In this document: in pieces, positions 8,819 to 18,176 of the stretch
Layout: each line of letters begins with the position of its first letter
How positions within the stretch are numbered: the first letter of the stretch is position 1
From: Sphingomonas horti
GTDB lineage: Bacteria > Pseudomonadota > Alphaproteobacteria > Sphingomonadales > Sphingomonadaceae
DNA length: 64,000 nt
Reading direction: 5' to 3'
Assembly: GCF_009753715.1 (NCBI RefSeq)
Contig: NZ_WQMS01000007.1
Coordinates: 134,001-198,000, forward strand
Program-made: the position numbers and the translations under genes
The notes under the pieces: model-generated
The model's input: only the letters and a program-made list of their open reading frames with translations
Databases searched by the model: none
Told to the model about the DNA's origin: nothing

Positions 8819-10410
8819 TGCGCGCCTTCGCGGCCCTGCTGGAGCGGCTGGTCTATACCCGCTCGCGCAACGCGAAGCTGAAGCTGATCGGCGACTATCT
8901 GGTCGCCACGCGGGATCCGGATCGCGGCTGGGCGCTGGCCGCGCTGACCGGCGATCTCGACCTGCCGGCAGTCAAGCCCGCGCTGATCCGCGCCTTGGTC
9001 GAGCAACGGGTCGATCCGGTGCTGTTCCACCTCAGCCGCGACTATGTCGGCGACACGGCAGAGACCGTGTCGCTGATCTGGCCCCGCCCCGACCATGTGC
9101 CGGAGGCGCCGCCTGACCTGTCGCTTGGCGCGGTGGTCGAGCGTTTCCGTACCCTGTCCCGTTCGGAGGCGCCGGCCGTCCTCGCCGCGCACCTCGACGC
9201 GATGGAGCCGGAGGAACGCTTCGCGCTGCTGAAGATGGCGACCGGCGCGCTCAGGATCGGCGTCACCGCGCGACTGGCCAAGACCGCGCTGGCACAGGCG
9301 TTCGATCTCGATCTCGCCGCGGTCGAGGAAGTCTGGCACGGCATCCGCCCGCCCTACCCGACGCTGTTCGCCTGGGCCGAGGGCGCTGCCGGGCAGCCAG
9401 TCGCGGCCGAGCTACCCGTGTTCCGGCCGTTCATGCTCGCCCATGCGCTCGAAGACCTGCGCGTCGACATGGCCGAATTCGCGGCCGAATGGAAATGGGA
9501 CGGCATCCGCGTCCAGCTCGTCCATGCCGGCGGCGAGACCCGACTGTACAGCCGCGCCGGCGACGACATCACCCGCGGCTTCCCCGAGATCGCCGACGCG
9601 TTCCGCACGCCGGGCGTGCTCGACGGCGAGCTGATGGTGAAGGGCGAGGCGCAGGGCGCGGAGGAGCATGGCGGGGCGGCGGCCAGCTTCAACGCGCTGC
9701 AGCAGCGGCTCAATCGCAAGGCGGTGACCGCGAAGATGCTGGCGGACTACCCCGCCTTCGTTCGGCTGTACGACATACTGTTCGACGGCAAGGAGGATCT
9801 GCGCGAGCTGCCCTGGGACGCGCGGCGCCCGCGGCTCGAGGTGTTCGCGCGGTCGCTCGACCCCGGCCGGTTCGATGTTTCGGCCCTGATCGAGGCGGTC
9901 GACTTTACCACGCTCGAGTCGATCCGTGCCGGCGCCCGTGACGCCGCGATCGAAGGCGTGATGCTGAAGCGCCGCGACAGTCCCTATGTCGCGGGGCGGC
10001 GCGTCGGCCTTTGGTACAAGTGGAAACGCGATCCGCTGACGGCCGATTGCGTCGTCATGTACGCCCAGCGCGGCAACGGCCGCCGCTCATCCTATTATTC
10101 CGACTTCACCTTCGGCTGCTGGACCGAGGACGGCGAATTGCTGCCGGTCGGCAAGGCCTATTCCGGGATCACCGACGAGGAGCTGAAATGGCTCGACCGC
10201 TGGGTCCGCAACCACACGGTGCAGCGCTTCGGGCCGGTCCGCGAGGTCGAGAAAAGCCTGGTGTTCGAAGTCGCGTTCGATTCGATCCACGCGTCGGGGC
10301 GGCACAAATCGGGCGTGGCGATGCGCTTCCCGCGCATCGCCCGCATCCGGACCGACAAGCCGGCCGCCGAAGCGGACCGGCTCGCGACATTGAAACGGCT
10401 GGCGACCTGA
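8818..10410 (+). CDS. ATP-dependent DNA ligase (ligase-associated DNA damage response set)
   Basis: 530 aa. The nucleotidyltransferase motif I is EWKWDGIR, with the AMP-accepting Lys; other ligase motifs include YSRAGDDITRGFPEI, LDGEL, EGVMLKRRDSPYV and WYKWKRDP. An N-terminal DNA-binding domain (about 1-200) precedes it and an OB-fold domain follows. This is the ligase of the bacterial four-gene repair set with an Lhr-type helicase, an MBL-fold exonuclease and a PdeM phosphoesterase. All three partners are in this window at 28.9-36.3 kb, but separated from the ligase by the exopolysaccharide block. Its ATG overlaps the hisN stop. Confidence 0.92.
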   Translation: MRAFAALLERLVYTRSRNAKLKLIGDYLVATRDPDRGWALAALTGDLDLPAVKPALIRALVEQRVDPVLFHLSRDYVGDTAETVSLIWPRPDHVPEAPPDLSLGAVVERFRTLSRSEAPAVLAAHLDAMEPEERFALLKMATGALRIGVTARLAKTALAQAFDLDLAAVEEVWHGIRPPYPTLFAWAEGAAGQPVAAELPVFRPFMLAHALEDLRVDMAEFAAEWKWDGIRVQLVHAGGETRLYSRAGDDITRGFPEIADAFRTPGVLDGELMVKGEAQGAEEHGGAAASFNALQQRLNRKAVTAKMLADYPAFVRLYDILFDGKEDLRELPWDARRPRLEVFARSLDPGRFDVSALIEAVDFTTLESIRAGARDAAIEGVMLKRRDSPYVAGRRVGLWYKWKRDPLTADCVVMYAQRGNGRRSSYYSDFTFGCWTEDGELLPVGKAYSGITDEELKWLDRWVRNHTVQRFGPVREVEKSLVFEVAFDSIHASGRHKSGVAMRFPRIARIRTDKPAAEADRLATLKRLAT

Positions 10411-10413
10411 CGG

Positions 10414-11736
10414 TCAGGGCAATGCGACGAAATGATCCATGTGCACCTGGTACAGCGGCAGGCTGGGTGCGAAGTGCGCGGCCGTAGCGGTCGCCGGCGC
10501 CAGGCCGTGGTGCGCGGCCACAAGGAACACTTCCTCCATGGCCGGCAACACGCTGGTCGGCGACGCGATCGCAGTCTTCGTCACCTGCGCGCTGGTGGCG
10601 TTTGCGCTGCCGGAATCGACCATGCTGCCGATGCTCTGCCCCAGCACGGTCGCCACCGGCGCCGGACCGGGCTGGCCCGTTCCCGGCACATGGTAGCCAT
10701 AGTCGGCGATGATCAGGTCGTGCGCCGATTTCGGCGCATTGAGGTTCGGGATCAACGCGCGGATCCCGGCCATCTGCGCCAGGCTCGCATTGTGGCTCAT
10801 CGTCACGCCGGTTGCTTCCGGCTGCACCAGGATCGTGTCGGCCAGATTGTCCTTCACGGTGAAGTTGGTGCCGCTGTTCAGGTCGATCCACAGCATCTTG
10901 TGATCGGTCGATTTCGACAACAGCGTGTTGCCGATCACCTGCACGTTGCGGCCGCCGTTCACGAAGATGCCGTGATAGGCGTCGTTGACGTAGACCAGGT
11001 TGTTCTGGATCAGCACGTCCTTGTACTCGAAGGCCCTCTGGTCCGACAGGAAGATGCCCTGCATCCCGCCGCCGGTGCCCTGCATGATCACGTTGTTCGT
11101 GATCTTGATGTTGGACGATCCCTGCGACTGGTTGACCAGCCAGAACTGAATGGCGTCGGCGTGGTCGCCAGCCTGCGGGTGGAAATTCGTGAAGCTGTTC
11201 TTGTCGATGACCGCGCCTGTCACCGCGCCGAAGTTGAGACCGTCGCTGCGGATGTCCTGGAAGCTGTTCGACGCGACGGTGACGTCCGTCACTTTCTCGA
11301 TCGAGGCGCCGCGGTTGAGGTCCCGGAAGGACGAGCCGATCAGCTGAAAATTGTCGGCGCCGCTGACGACCAGGCCCATGCCGTCGTTGCGCGGGTTGTG
11401 GTCCGCCGACCCGTGGAAGGTGATGCCCACCATCTTGATGTTGTCGGATGCGCCCACGCGCGCATAGATCGTCGACGCGGAGTCGCGGCTGCTCGCCGAG
11501 TGGCCGATGTCCAGCCCTTCGAACCGCAGGTTGCTGGAGCCGGTGACCTGCAGGTTGTCGAAATGGGCGCGATTGTTGAGCGAGGCCGACTTGATGGTGA
11601 CGTTCGCGCTGAAGTCCTTGTTGCTGATCCAGCCCGAGCCATAATTGCCGCCGGCAAGCACGATCGTGTCGCCGCCGACCGCGCGGCCGAGCGCCGCCTG
11701 GAACTGGGCCGAATTCGAAACATTGATGATGGTCAT
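10414..11736 (-). CDS. Right-handed parallel beta-helix protein A
   Basis: 440 aa with no obvious signal peptide from the ATG at 11736; the longer upstream frame looks non-coding. About residues 1-330 are degenerate beta-helix coils (NxI/NxF steps such as VIGNTLLS, VIDKNSF). The block GDHADAIQFW, then GIFLSDQ, is shared with the second beta-helix protein at 26148-27224, so the two are paralogues. This fold is typical of polysaccharide lyases, epimerases and depolymerases, so an action on the locus polysaccharide is plausible but unproven. The C-terminal ~100 residues are Ala/Thr/Gly-rich and lack an exosortase-type sorting tail. Tail-to-tail with the ligase, 3 nt apart. Confidence 0.82.
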   Translation of the reverse strand: MTIINVSNSAQFQAALGRAVGGDTIVLAGGNYGSGWISNKDFSANVTIKSASLNNRAHFDNLQVTGSSNLRFEGLDIGHSASSRDSASTIYARVGASDNIKMVGITFHGSADHNPRNDGMGLVVSGADNFQLIGSSFRDLNRGASIEKVTDVTVASNSFQDIRSDGLNFGAVTGAVIDKNSFTNFHPQAGDHADAIQFWLVNQSQGSSNIKITNNVIMQGTGGGMQGIFLSDQRAFEYKDVLIQNNLVYVNDAYHGIFVNGGRNVQVIGNTLLSKSTDHKMLWIDLNSGTNFTVKDNLADTILVQPEATGVTMSHNASLAQMAGIRALIPNLNAPKSAHDLIIADYGYHVPGTGQPGPAPVATVLGQSIGSMVDSGSANATSAQVTKTAIASPTSVLPAMEEVFLVAAHHGLAPATATAAHFAPSLPLYQVHMDHFVALP

Positions 11737-12098
11737 GTTGATCCCCGGAAGGCCGGACCACACCGCGACCGCCCCCAGCCGCGTCCAGATCGGTCCAACC
11801 CCGCATTGATGATTGGAAGAAAAGCATCGTCGCTGTGCCAGACGGCTCCAGCGACACCCGCTCGATGAAGTCCCTAAAAAGATTTCCCCAGACGAAGGCC
11901 AAGCGAAGTCGGCGGCGGACGCGAGGTCCACCACAGATTTGACCAGTGCTTTCGATCTTGTTCTACGCTGCCCCGCACAGCGTTCGCCGTCCCGATTAGA
12001 GACAAGAGGGACACAGGGTTAGAGGCGTATCGACAGGGCGCTTACTTCGCGCGATGAGTTGTGATCTCGCGGGTCCCGCCGCCGGCGAGGCGACGAGC
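11737..12098. other. Intergenic leader upstream of the beta-helix gene A
   Basis: 362 nt between the minus-strand sugar transferase stop and the beta-helix start. It should hold the promoter of the beta-helix gene, since that gene is separated from the upstream operon. No convincing ORF, tRNA, repeat or terminator was seen. Confidence 0.6.
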
Positions 12099-13649
12099 TC
12101 AATAGGCCGTTTTCTGGAGAACCAGCGTGATCGCGGTGCGCGAGAGGATGTAGACGTCGAGCAGCACCGACCAATTCTCGATATAATAGAGGTCGTGCTC
12201 CAGCCGCTTGAGCAGCTTCTCTTCGGTGTCGGTTTCGCCACGCCAGCCATGAACCTGGGCCCAACCCGTCATGCCGGGCTTGACCTTGTGGCGCGCGGCA
12301 TAATGCGAGACCACGTCGGAGAACAGGCGATCGCCGGCCTTGGTCGAGGGTGCGTGCGGGCGCGGCCCGACCAGCGACATCTCTCCCGCCAGAACATTGA
12401 ACAGCTGCGGCAGCTCGTCGATGCTGGTGCGGCGCAGGATCCGGCCGACGCGGGTAATCCGGTCGTCGTCCTTGCGGGCCTGGGTGATGCCGTCCGGCTC
12501 GCAGCGATCGCTGCGCATCGAACGGAACTTCCAGATCCGGAACCGCTGGTTGTTGAAGCCCTCGCGTTCCTGCCGGAAGAAGACGGGGCCGGGGCTGTCG
12601 AGCTTGACCGCGATCGCGACGACGAGGAGCAGGGGCGAGAGCAAGATAGTCGCCAGCGCCCCGACGACGATATCCTCGATCCGCTTGATGATCTGGTCGA
12701 AGCCGGAGATCGGCCGCTCGAACAGAGTCATGACGGGCAGATCGCCGAGCAGCACCACCGGCCGCTGCGAGAACGCAAACGTGGCAAGATCGGGCGCGAG
12801 GCGAATACGTACCGGCGTGATCGCCAGTTCGGCCACTACTTCCTGCAGCCGCTTCTCGGCCGACCAGGGCAGCGCCACGATCACCTGATCGACCAGCCCC
12901 TCGCGAATCCGGCCGATCAGGTCACCGAGATTACCGTAGAGCGGCAGCAGCACCTCGCGGTCCGGCAGGCGCTCGGGCAGGCGATCGTCGAAGAAGCCGA
13001 CCAGGTCGATGGTCAGCTTCTCGTTGCCCAGAATATATTTGGCGAGGCGGTCGCCCTGTGAACCGGCGCCGAAGATCGCGACGCGGTGATTGAACACGCC
13101 GCGCTTCTTCAGTCGCCGCATCCAGGCCGTGCCGCCGGCGCGAATGGCGAGCAGGACGCAGCCGCCCATCGCGAACCAGGCCAGCGCCCAGCCGCGTGAG
13201 AAGTCGCCCGAGACCTTGAGCAGGAAGCCCAGCGTCATCAGGAACATGCCGGTCGACAGCCAGGCGGTCATGACACGCGCCCAGCCGGTGCGGACCGAGA
13301 AGCGGGTATCGATATCGTAGCACCCCGTCACCTCGGCCAGCGCGGCGTAGAACAGGCAGGCGATCAGAGCTGCATTGCTGTACGCGCGGGCAAGGCCGGC
13401 GGGCATGTAGTCGAGCGCCACCGCGGCCGATATCCAGGCGGTCACGGCGACGCTGATCATCTCCAGCCCGCGCAGCAGCAGGATGCCCACGTCAAGCAGG
13501 ACGGGCGAGCGTGAGGCTCCCCCATGCGCGGCGGCGGCGTGTGCGCTGACCGGCGTGTCGGCCCTGGCGGTGGTTTCCTGCAGCAGCGCGTTCCTGTCGG
13601 AACCGCCGGATCCGGTGCCCGGCCGATCGTCTCTCGCCGCGACGTCCAT
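12099..13649 (-). CDS. Polyprenyl-phosphate sugar-1-phosphate transferase (exopolysaccharide initiation)
   Basis: 516 aa. The N-terminal half has several membrane segments and a nucleotide-binding-like region (VAIFGAGSQGDRLAKYI). The C-terminal third is a bacterial sugar transferase domain: FFRQEREGFNNQRFRIWKF, RRTSIDELPQLFNVL, SLVGPRPHAP, KPGMTGWAQVHGWRGETD. The architecture matches WcaJ/GelB-type enzymes that put the first sugar, often glucose-1-phosphate, on undecaprenyl phosphate. Its ATG overlaps the stop of the EpsI gene (TGATG). It is the last gene of the minus-strand operon starting at 19469. Confidence 0.92.
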   Translation of the reverse strand: MDVAARDDRPGTGSGGSDRNALLQETTARADTPVSAHAAAAHGGASRSPVLLDVGILLLRGLEMISVAVTAWISAAVALDYMPAGLARAYSNAALIACLFYAALAEVTGCYDIDTRFSVRTGWARVMTAWLSTGMFLMTLGFLLKVSGDFSRGWALAWFAMGGCVLLAIRAGGTAWMRRLKKRGVFNHRVAIFGAGSQGDRLAKYILGNEKLTIDLVGFFDDRLPERLPDREVLLPLYGNLGDLIGRIREGLVDQVIVALPWSAEKRLQEVVAELAITPVRIRLAPDLATFAFSQRPVVLLGDLPVMTLFERPISGFDQIIKRIEDIVVGALATILLSPLLLVVAIAVKLDSPGPVFFRQEREGFNNQRFRIWKFRSMRSDRCEPDGITQARKDDDRITRVGRILRRTSIDELPQLFNVLAGEMSLVGPRPHAPSTKAGDRLFSDVVSHYAARHKVKPGMTGWAQVHGWRGETDTEEKLLKRLEHDLYYIENWSVLLDVYILSRTAITLVLQKTAY

Positions 13650-14350
13650 CAGACCGCCGTGGCCGACATCCGCCGCGCGAGATCGCTCGTGATCAGCGCC
13701 GGTCGCACCGCCGGCGTGACCGCCTTGAGCAGGTCCGCCGCGAAACGCTCGTTCAAGCCGAAGCCTTCCGCATCCTCGGTGCGCATGTTCGAGATTCGCA
13801 CGAGCACTCCATCCGGAATGACTCCGGACAAGGCGATCCGGAATTTCATTTGGCGCTGCTCGCTGTTGCTGGTCGGCAGATACTCACCGATTCGCGTCCA
13901 GTAGCTGATCCGTTCCTCGCGGCCCGGCGAAGTTGCGACCAGATTCCGTCCGGGCACGACCGCTCCGTGCCCGAGATCGAACTCGGCCGGCCGGTTTTCC
14001 GCGATCGTGAAGCCGAAGGCGGGGTAGCATACTTCCGGCCGATGCAGCTGAAGCGTGTCGCTCTGGGTGTTCCCATAGGCGATCAACAGCATCACCAGGC
14101 CGTTGTCCGGCCCCGCATAAATGCGGCCCACCGACTGATTGTAGAGGCGGGCGGCCAGGCTGTCCTCGCTCTCCGGCGTGACGATTCCGTCCGCCTCGCG
14201 CGCCTGCCAGCGGCCGAAGGATTTCGGGATCAGCGTCTCGAGCTGCCGGTCGCCGAGGAGCGTCACACGCCGATGCGGCCGCAGCCCCTCGGCGGCGGCG
14301 GCGGTGGCGAGGCATGCGCCGCCGATCAGCAGGTCGCGTCGATTGATCAT
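13649..14350 (-). CDS. EpsI-like exosortase-associated protein
   Basis: 233 aa, starting MINRRDLLIGGACLATAAAA, a twin-arginine-like or Sec signal. The body has the family features of EpsI/exosortase C-terminal-associated proteins: IPKSFGRWQ, YNQSVGRIYAG, LLIAYG, LQLHRPEVCYPA and a conserved Cys. In other species this domain is fused to exosortase; here it is a separate exported protein encoded just downstream of the exosortase, with a 4-nt ATGA overlap. It presumably acts at the outer face of the inner membrane in polymer export; its biochemistry is not established. Confidence 0.87.
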   Translation of the reverse strand: MINRRDLLIGGACLATAAAAEGLRPHRRVTLLGDRQLETLIPKSFGRWQAREADGIVTPESEDSLAARLYNQSVGRIYAGPDNGLVMLLIAYGNTQSDTLQLHRPEVCYPAFGFTIAENRPAEFDLGHGAVVPGRNLVATSPGREERISYWTRIGEYLPTSNSEQRQMKFRIALSGVIPDGVLVRISNMRTEDAEGFGLNERFAADLLKAVTPAVRPALITSDLARRMSATAV

Positions 14351-15231
14351 GCCGCAGTCCTTGTCAGCATCCGGCGGATCGGGCTCATCAGCCCGTCGAC
14401 CAGGAAGATGCCCAGCAGCGCCGTTGCGAACATCACCAGTCCCGCGGTGGAATGAAGGAAGCCCTGCGCCGCCGCATTCCCGAAATGATAGGTGATCAGC
14501 ACGAGGATGATCACGCGGACCAGGTTGGCGAGCAGCGCGACGGGCACGATCCACAGCATCAGGAACAGCGCGTAGCGCCACGAGGCATTGTGGAGGATGT
14601 AGATGTAGAACAGGCTGATCGCGGTCAGGCTGATCAGTGAGTTGAGGCCCGCGCAGGCGTCCTCCACCAGCAGCTGATATTGCGCGACATAGAGAGTCAC
14701 GCCTTCGCGCACGATCGGATAGCCGGCGTGCGACAGCAGCCAGGTCGCCGTGTAGGAGACATATTCCTTCATCGGCGCAGTCAGCGTGGTGATCACCCAA
14801 TTGGGCAGCGGTACGACGAAGCCCAGATAGAGGATCGGGAACCACATGCGCCGCAGGGCCTCCGCGCCGAACGACGCGTAGAAGACCGCGATGCATACGC
14901 CCAGGAACGCGAGCGCCTGGAAAACCAGGAAATCGAAGGCGCGCCCGAAGATGTAAAGCAGCAGCGACGGAACCAGGACCGCCAGCATGATGCCGGTCCG
15001 GCCGGGATGCTGGATACCCAGCAATTCCTTCCACCGACGCGCGAACAGCCAGATGCCCGTGGCCAGCACGATCGGCCCGTGCACGCCGGCCTCTCCGGTC
15101 CAGGATCCGGTCGCGACCGCGTACAGCGTCGGAAAGGCCAGGACCGCAAGGCCCAGCAGCAGCGGCCAGTGCCGGGCGAGCAGCTGGGACGCGGGCGGGT
15201 GCGCCCGAACCGGGCGAGTGGCCATGTTCAT
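14347..15231 (-). CDS. xrtV: Exosortase, V-type
   Basis: 294 aa, mostly membrane helices. The catalytic triad typical of exosortases is visible: Cys in VEDACAGLNSL, Arg in NLVRVIIL, and His in FLHSTAGLVMF. Exosortases are intramembrane transpeptidase-like enzymes; the V type is found in sphingomonad exopolysaccharide loci. It is one nt from the kinase-like gene upstream and overlaps the EpsI gene downstream. No protein in the window carries a recognisable C-terminal sorting signal, so its substrate is elsewhere or is not a classical one. The subtype call rests on context and recall of the family. Confidence 0.85.
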   Translation of the reverse strand: MNMATRPVRAHPPASQLLARHWPLLLGLAVLAFPTLYAVATGSWTGEAGVHGPIVLATGIWLFARRWKELLGIQHPGRTGIMLAVLVPSLLLYIFGRAFDFLVFQALAFLGVCIAVFYASFGAEALRRMWFPILYLGFVVPLPNWVITTLTAPMKEYVSYTATWLLSHAGYPIVREGVTLYVAQYQLLVEDACAGLNSLISLTAISLFYIYILHNASWRYALFLMLWIVPVALLANLVRVIILVLITYHFGNAAAQGFLHSTAGLVMFATALLGIFLVDGLMSPIRRMLTRTAA

Positions 15232-15232
15232 C

Positions 15233-15955
15233 CTAGAAGCTGTTCAAGATCGAGCCGACGACCACGGAGCGGTCGGCGCGCAGTTGCTTGGCAAGCGTCT
15301 TCATGTCCTCGAAATAGGTCTGGTGCTTGCGCGACACGATCAGGCTGAAGCCGGCCATCGTCGCGACGCGCAGGCCGTCGGAACAGATCTTGGCCGGCGC
15401 CGTATCGAAGATCGTCAGGTCATATTCGCGCAGCAACTGGTCGACCAGGCCGCGGAACCGCGCGCCCGAGAGGAGCTCCTGAGGATTGGGCGGCGCCTCT
15501 CCGCCGCCGATCACGGCCAGGTTCGGCATCAGCTCGGTATCGACGACGTCCGCCATCGCGATCGAATCGCCGGCCAGATATTCCGACAGGCCCGGCATCG
15601 ACAGCGGCAGCCCGCATAGATCGGCGATCATCGGGTCGCGCAGATTGGCGTCCACCAGCGCGGTCCTGACTCCCGCCTGGGCCATCGCGACCGCCAGGTT
15701 AAGGGCGATATAGGTGCAACCCGATTCCGCGGCGGCCGCGCAGACCGCAATCGAGCGGCGGCCTTCGCGCAGATGCTGCGCCGCCAGTCGGGTCCTGAGC
15801 GCGCGGATCGCCTCCGCCTCGATCGAATGGGGATCGTTGACCATCACCGATTCGATCGGCGTCGGCTCGATCGTGCTCAGTTCGTGGCGGTTGCGCGCCA
15901 GGGCTGGCCCGGCATCCTGCTGCTCCATTTCCTGGAGCGCCGACTTCATGCTCAT
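15233..15955 (-). CDS. CpsD/Wzc-type tyrosine-kinase-like protein with degenerate P-loop
   Basis: 240 aa in the BY-kinase position, next to the chain-length protein. The fold markers are present: IEAEAIRALRTRL, then AAAAESGCTYIALNLAVAMA, the Walker A' region TALVDANLRDP and a Walker B-like LTIFDTAP. The Walker A lysine is absent: the G-K-S/T core reads G-C-T. Normal ATP hydrolysis or autophosphorylation is therefore doubtful, and the C-terminus has no tyrosine cluster. It may be a scaffold for the chain-length protein, as suggested by its intact operon position. A sequencing error is unlikely because more than one base would be needed to turn TGC into a Lys codon. Confidence 0.85.
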   Translation of the reverse strand: MSMKSALQEMEQQDAGPALARNRHELSTIEPTPIESVMVNDPHSIEAEAIRALRTRLAAQHLREGRRSIAVCAAAAESGCTYIALNLAVAMAQAGVRTALVDANLRDPMIADLCGLPLSMPGLSEYLAGDSIAMADVVDTELMPNLAVIGGGEAPPNPQELLSGARFRGLVDQLLREYDLTIFDTAPAKICSDGLRVATMAGFSLIVSRKHQTYFEDMKTLAKQLRADRSVVVGSILNSF

Positions 15956-15960
15956 TGCTC

Positions 15961-17289
15961 TCAGGCCTCCGCCAAAGAACCGTCGGGGCGCGCGCCCCTG
16001 CGGTCGATCAGTCGCAAAATGCGCGACGTCAGGCCGGTTTCGGGTCGCGGCTGGCCGACAACGGCCAGCACCGGCGCGCCGGTCGCGAACTCGAGATCGT
16101 CCTCGCTCCTGACCCGCCGTGCGAACAGCTCGACCAGCAGCGCCAGCAGCACGCCGAGCACGAGCCCGAGCGCGATCGAGGCGGCGATGATCATCGGCTT
16201 GTTCGGCCAGACCGGCTCGTCCGGCAGGTTGGTGTTGCCCAGCGGCTCCATGTTGGTGTCGCTCGCCTGCGCGATCGATTTCATCTCTGCCGCCTTGGCC
16301 GCCAGCTTCTGATACTGGTCGCGCTTGACGGCGATGTCTGCCTCCATCTGGTTCAGCCGGTCCATCTTGTCGGCCTGCGCCATGACGCGCGCCTTCTGCG
16401 CCTGGTACGCGCTTTCGATCTCGGCGCGGGACGTGCCGCCGATCACGGTGCTGCCGCGGCTGCCGCCCTGGGCCTCCATCGCCGCGAGCTGCCGCTTGAG
16501 CGCCTGCATCGTCGGGTGATTGGGGCCAAGCGTCTCCTGGGCCTGCGCGATCTGCTGCTTCAGCATCGCCACCGGCGAGTTGCCCTGCGCCCCGACCACT
16601 TGCCCCGGGGTCGGAACGGTGGAGGCGCTCGACAATGCGCTCAGCTTTGCGCTTTCCAGGTCGACCGCGCCCGGCTGATAGACGATGCCGTTTTCCTTCG
16701 CGAACTGGGTGCGCTGCTCCTCGGCGGTCGAAAGCGTCGCCTGCGCGCGCTGCGCCTGCTCCTGAAACATCGCGAAGCTGCGCTGCGCCGTGGTGATGCG
16801 CTGTTCACGATTGAGCTTCAGGAATGCTTCGCGGATCGCCTGGGCAAGGCCCTGCGCCTGCGCCGGATCGGTGCCGCGATAGCTGATCTCCATGATGTTC
16901 GGCGAATCGGCGAACCGCGCCTTTGTATTGTCGACGATGCGCTGGGCCAGCCAGTCGCGGATATCGCCGCCGGGCCGGCCCGCCGCCTCGAAGGCGGCCT
17001 GGTTGGCCGGATCGACCGCCCAGCCCAGATCGTCGACGACCAGACCGGCGGTCTGGACGTCGGTGATCAGATTCATCTGAGTGCCCAGATAGGCATTCAT
17101 CATCTGCTGCGACATCTGGCCGGTCAGGGGATCGGGCTTGGTGATGTCCACCCGAACGCGGTTGTGAGCTTCATAGCGCGGCGGCAGCAGGAAAACCGTG
17201 ACCGTCGCCGCGAAGAAGCAGGCAAGCAGGGTGACGAGGATGATCGCCTTGCGCGCCGCGAGAATGCGAAGAAACTGAACGAGACTCAT
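15961..17289 (-). CDS. Wzz/GumC-type chain-length determinant protein
   Basis: 442 aa. A membrane helix at about residues 15-35, a long periplasmic helical region (about 180-350, coiled-coil-like, with EEQRTQFAKENGIVYQ), and a second helix at about 375-395 preceded by PNKP, the typical proline-rich motif of polysaccharide co-polymerases. A short cytoplasmic tail follows. The kinase domain is encoded separately by the next gene, 5 nt away. It controls polymer length and bridges the inner membrane to the export channel. Confidence 0.92.
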   Translation of the reverse strand: MSLVQFLRILAARKAIILVTLLACFFAATVTVFLLPPRYEAHNRVRVDITKPDPLTGQMSQQMMNAYLGTQMNLITDVQTAGLVVDDLGWAVDPANQAAFEAAGRPGGDIRDWLAQRIVDNTKARFADSPNIMEISYRGTDPAQAQGLAQAIREAFLKLNREQRITTAQRSFAMFQEQAQRAQATLSTAEEQRTQFAKENGIVYQPGAVDLESAKLSALSSASTVPTPGQVVGAQGNSPVAMLKQQIAQAQETLGPNHPTMQALKRQLAAMEAQGGSRGSTVIGGTSRAEIESAYQAQKARVMAQADKMDRLNQMEADIAVKRDQYQKLAAKAAEMKSIAQASDTNMEPLGNTNLPDEPVWPNKPMIIAASIALGLVLGVLLALLVELFARRVRSEDDLEFATGAPVLAVVGQPRPETGLTSRILRLIDRRGARPDGSLAEA

Positions 17290-17300
17290 GTCGCGCCTTC

Positions 17301-18161
17301 CTAGAAGAACCGCTCGCCGACCGTGAACACGTCGCCGGCCTGCACCTTCATGTCGAGATCGACCTTCTGTTCCTGCCCGTTGCGATACAGCTTGATGCGC
17401 TTGATCGAACCCGATGGCGACACGCCGCCGCTGCGGGCGATCACGTTGCGCACGGTCATCTCGCCCTTGATCGGGAACTGGCCCGGCTGGTTGATCGCGC
17501 CGTAGATATAATAAAGGTCGGCCTCCGGCACGTAGATCTTGTCGCCCGGGTGGACGAGCGGATCGTCCTCGGGGCCGCCCGCGGCGAGCTTTTCGAAATC
17601 ATAGTCGTGCTGCTCGCCATTGGCACGGGTCAGCGTCACATAGTCGGCGCCATCGGCGCGGATGCCGCCGGCGCGGGCGATCACTTCCGAAAGGTGATAG
17701 TCGCGATCGACCGGCTGAAGGCCGGTCTGGCCAACCGCGCCGAGCAGGGTCACGTAGCGGCTGGCGAAGCTCGATATCTCGACGTTGACGACCGGCTTCG
17801 CGTAATAGCCGCCGGCGCGCAGCAACTCGGACAGCTTGGCGGCGAGGGTGAGGGCGGTCTCGCCCTCGACCTTCTGCTCGCCGATGAACGGCAACTGGAT
17901 CGTTCCGTTCGCCTTGATCCGGGCGCGGGTCGCGAACTCGGGCTGGCCGAGCACGGTGACTTCGACGACGTCGTCGGGGCCCAGGACATAGCCCGCGGCC
18001 AGATCCTTTTCAGCCTGGGTCTGGCCGGCCGCCGGACGGGTCGGCTGCGCCTGCGTCTGCGCCGCTGTTGCAGCGGGCGGAGCGCCGGCCGGCGGCTGCG
18101 CACCCGCCGCGGCAGCGGCAAGGACAAGAATCGAGCCAAGCAAAGTCTTCACGAACTTCAT
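17301..18161 (-). CDS. Wza-type polysaccharide export protein
   Basis: 286 aa with a signal peptide (MKFVKTLLGSILVLAAAAAG) and no clear lipobox. An Ala/Pro/Gln-rich linker precedes the Poly_export domain (YVLGPDDVVEVTVLGQPEF, about 55-140) and two SLBB domains (about 145-280; VTLLGAVGQTG and YIYGAINQPGQFPI). It forms the outer-membrane/periplasmic export channel for the polymer. Its place between the outer-membrane barrel gene and the chain-length gene matches sphingan-type loci. Confidence 0.92.
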   Translation of the reverse strand: MKFVKTLLGSILVLAAAAAGAQPPAGAPPAATAAQTQAQPTRPAAGQTQAEKDLAAGYVLGPDDVVEVTVLGQPEFATRARIKANGTIQLPFIGEQKVEGETALTLAAKLSELLRAGGYYAKPVVNVEISSFASRYVTLLGAVGQTGLQPVDRDYHLSEVIARAGGIRADGADYVTLTRANGEQHDYDFEKLAAGGPEDDPLVHPGDKIYVPEADLYYIYGAINQPGQFPIKGEMTVRNVIARSGGVSPSGSIKRIKLYRNGQEQKVDLDMKVQAGDVFTVGERFF

Positions 18162-18176
18162 ATCACCTCATCCCGC

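Noticed and set aside
12054-13061. Long plus-strand open frame opposite the sugar transferase
   Set aside because: High-GC shadow frame; the minus strand carries recognisable motifs and overlapping start/stop coupling.
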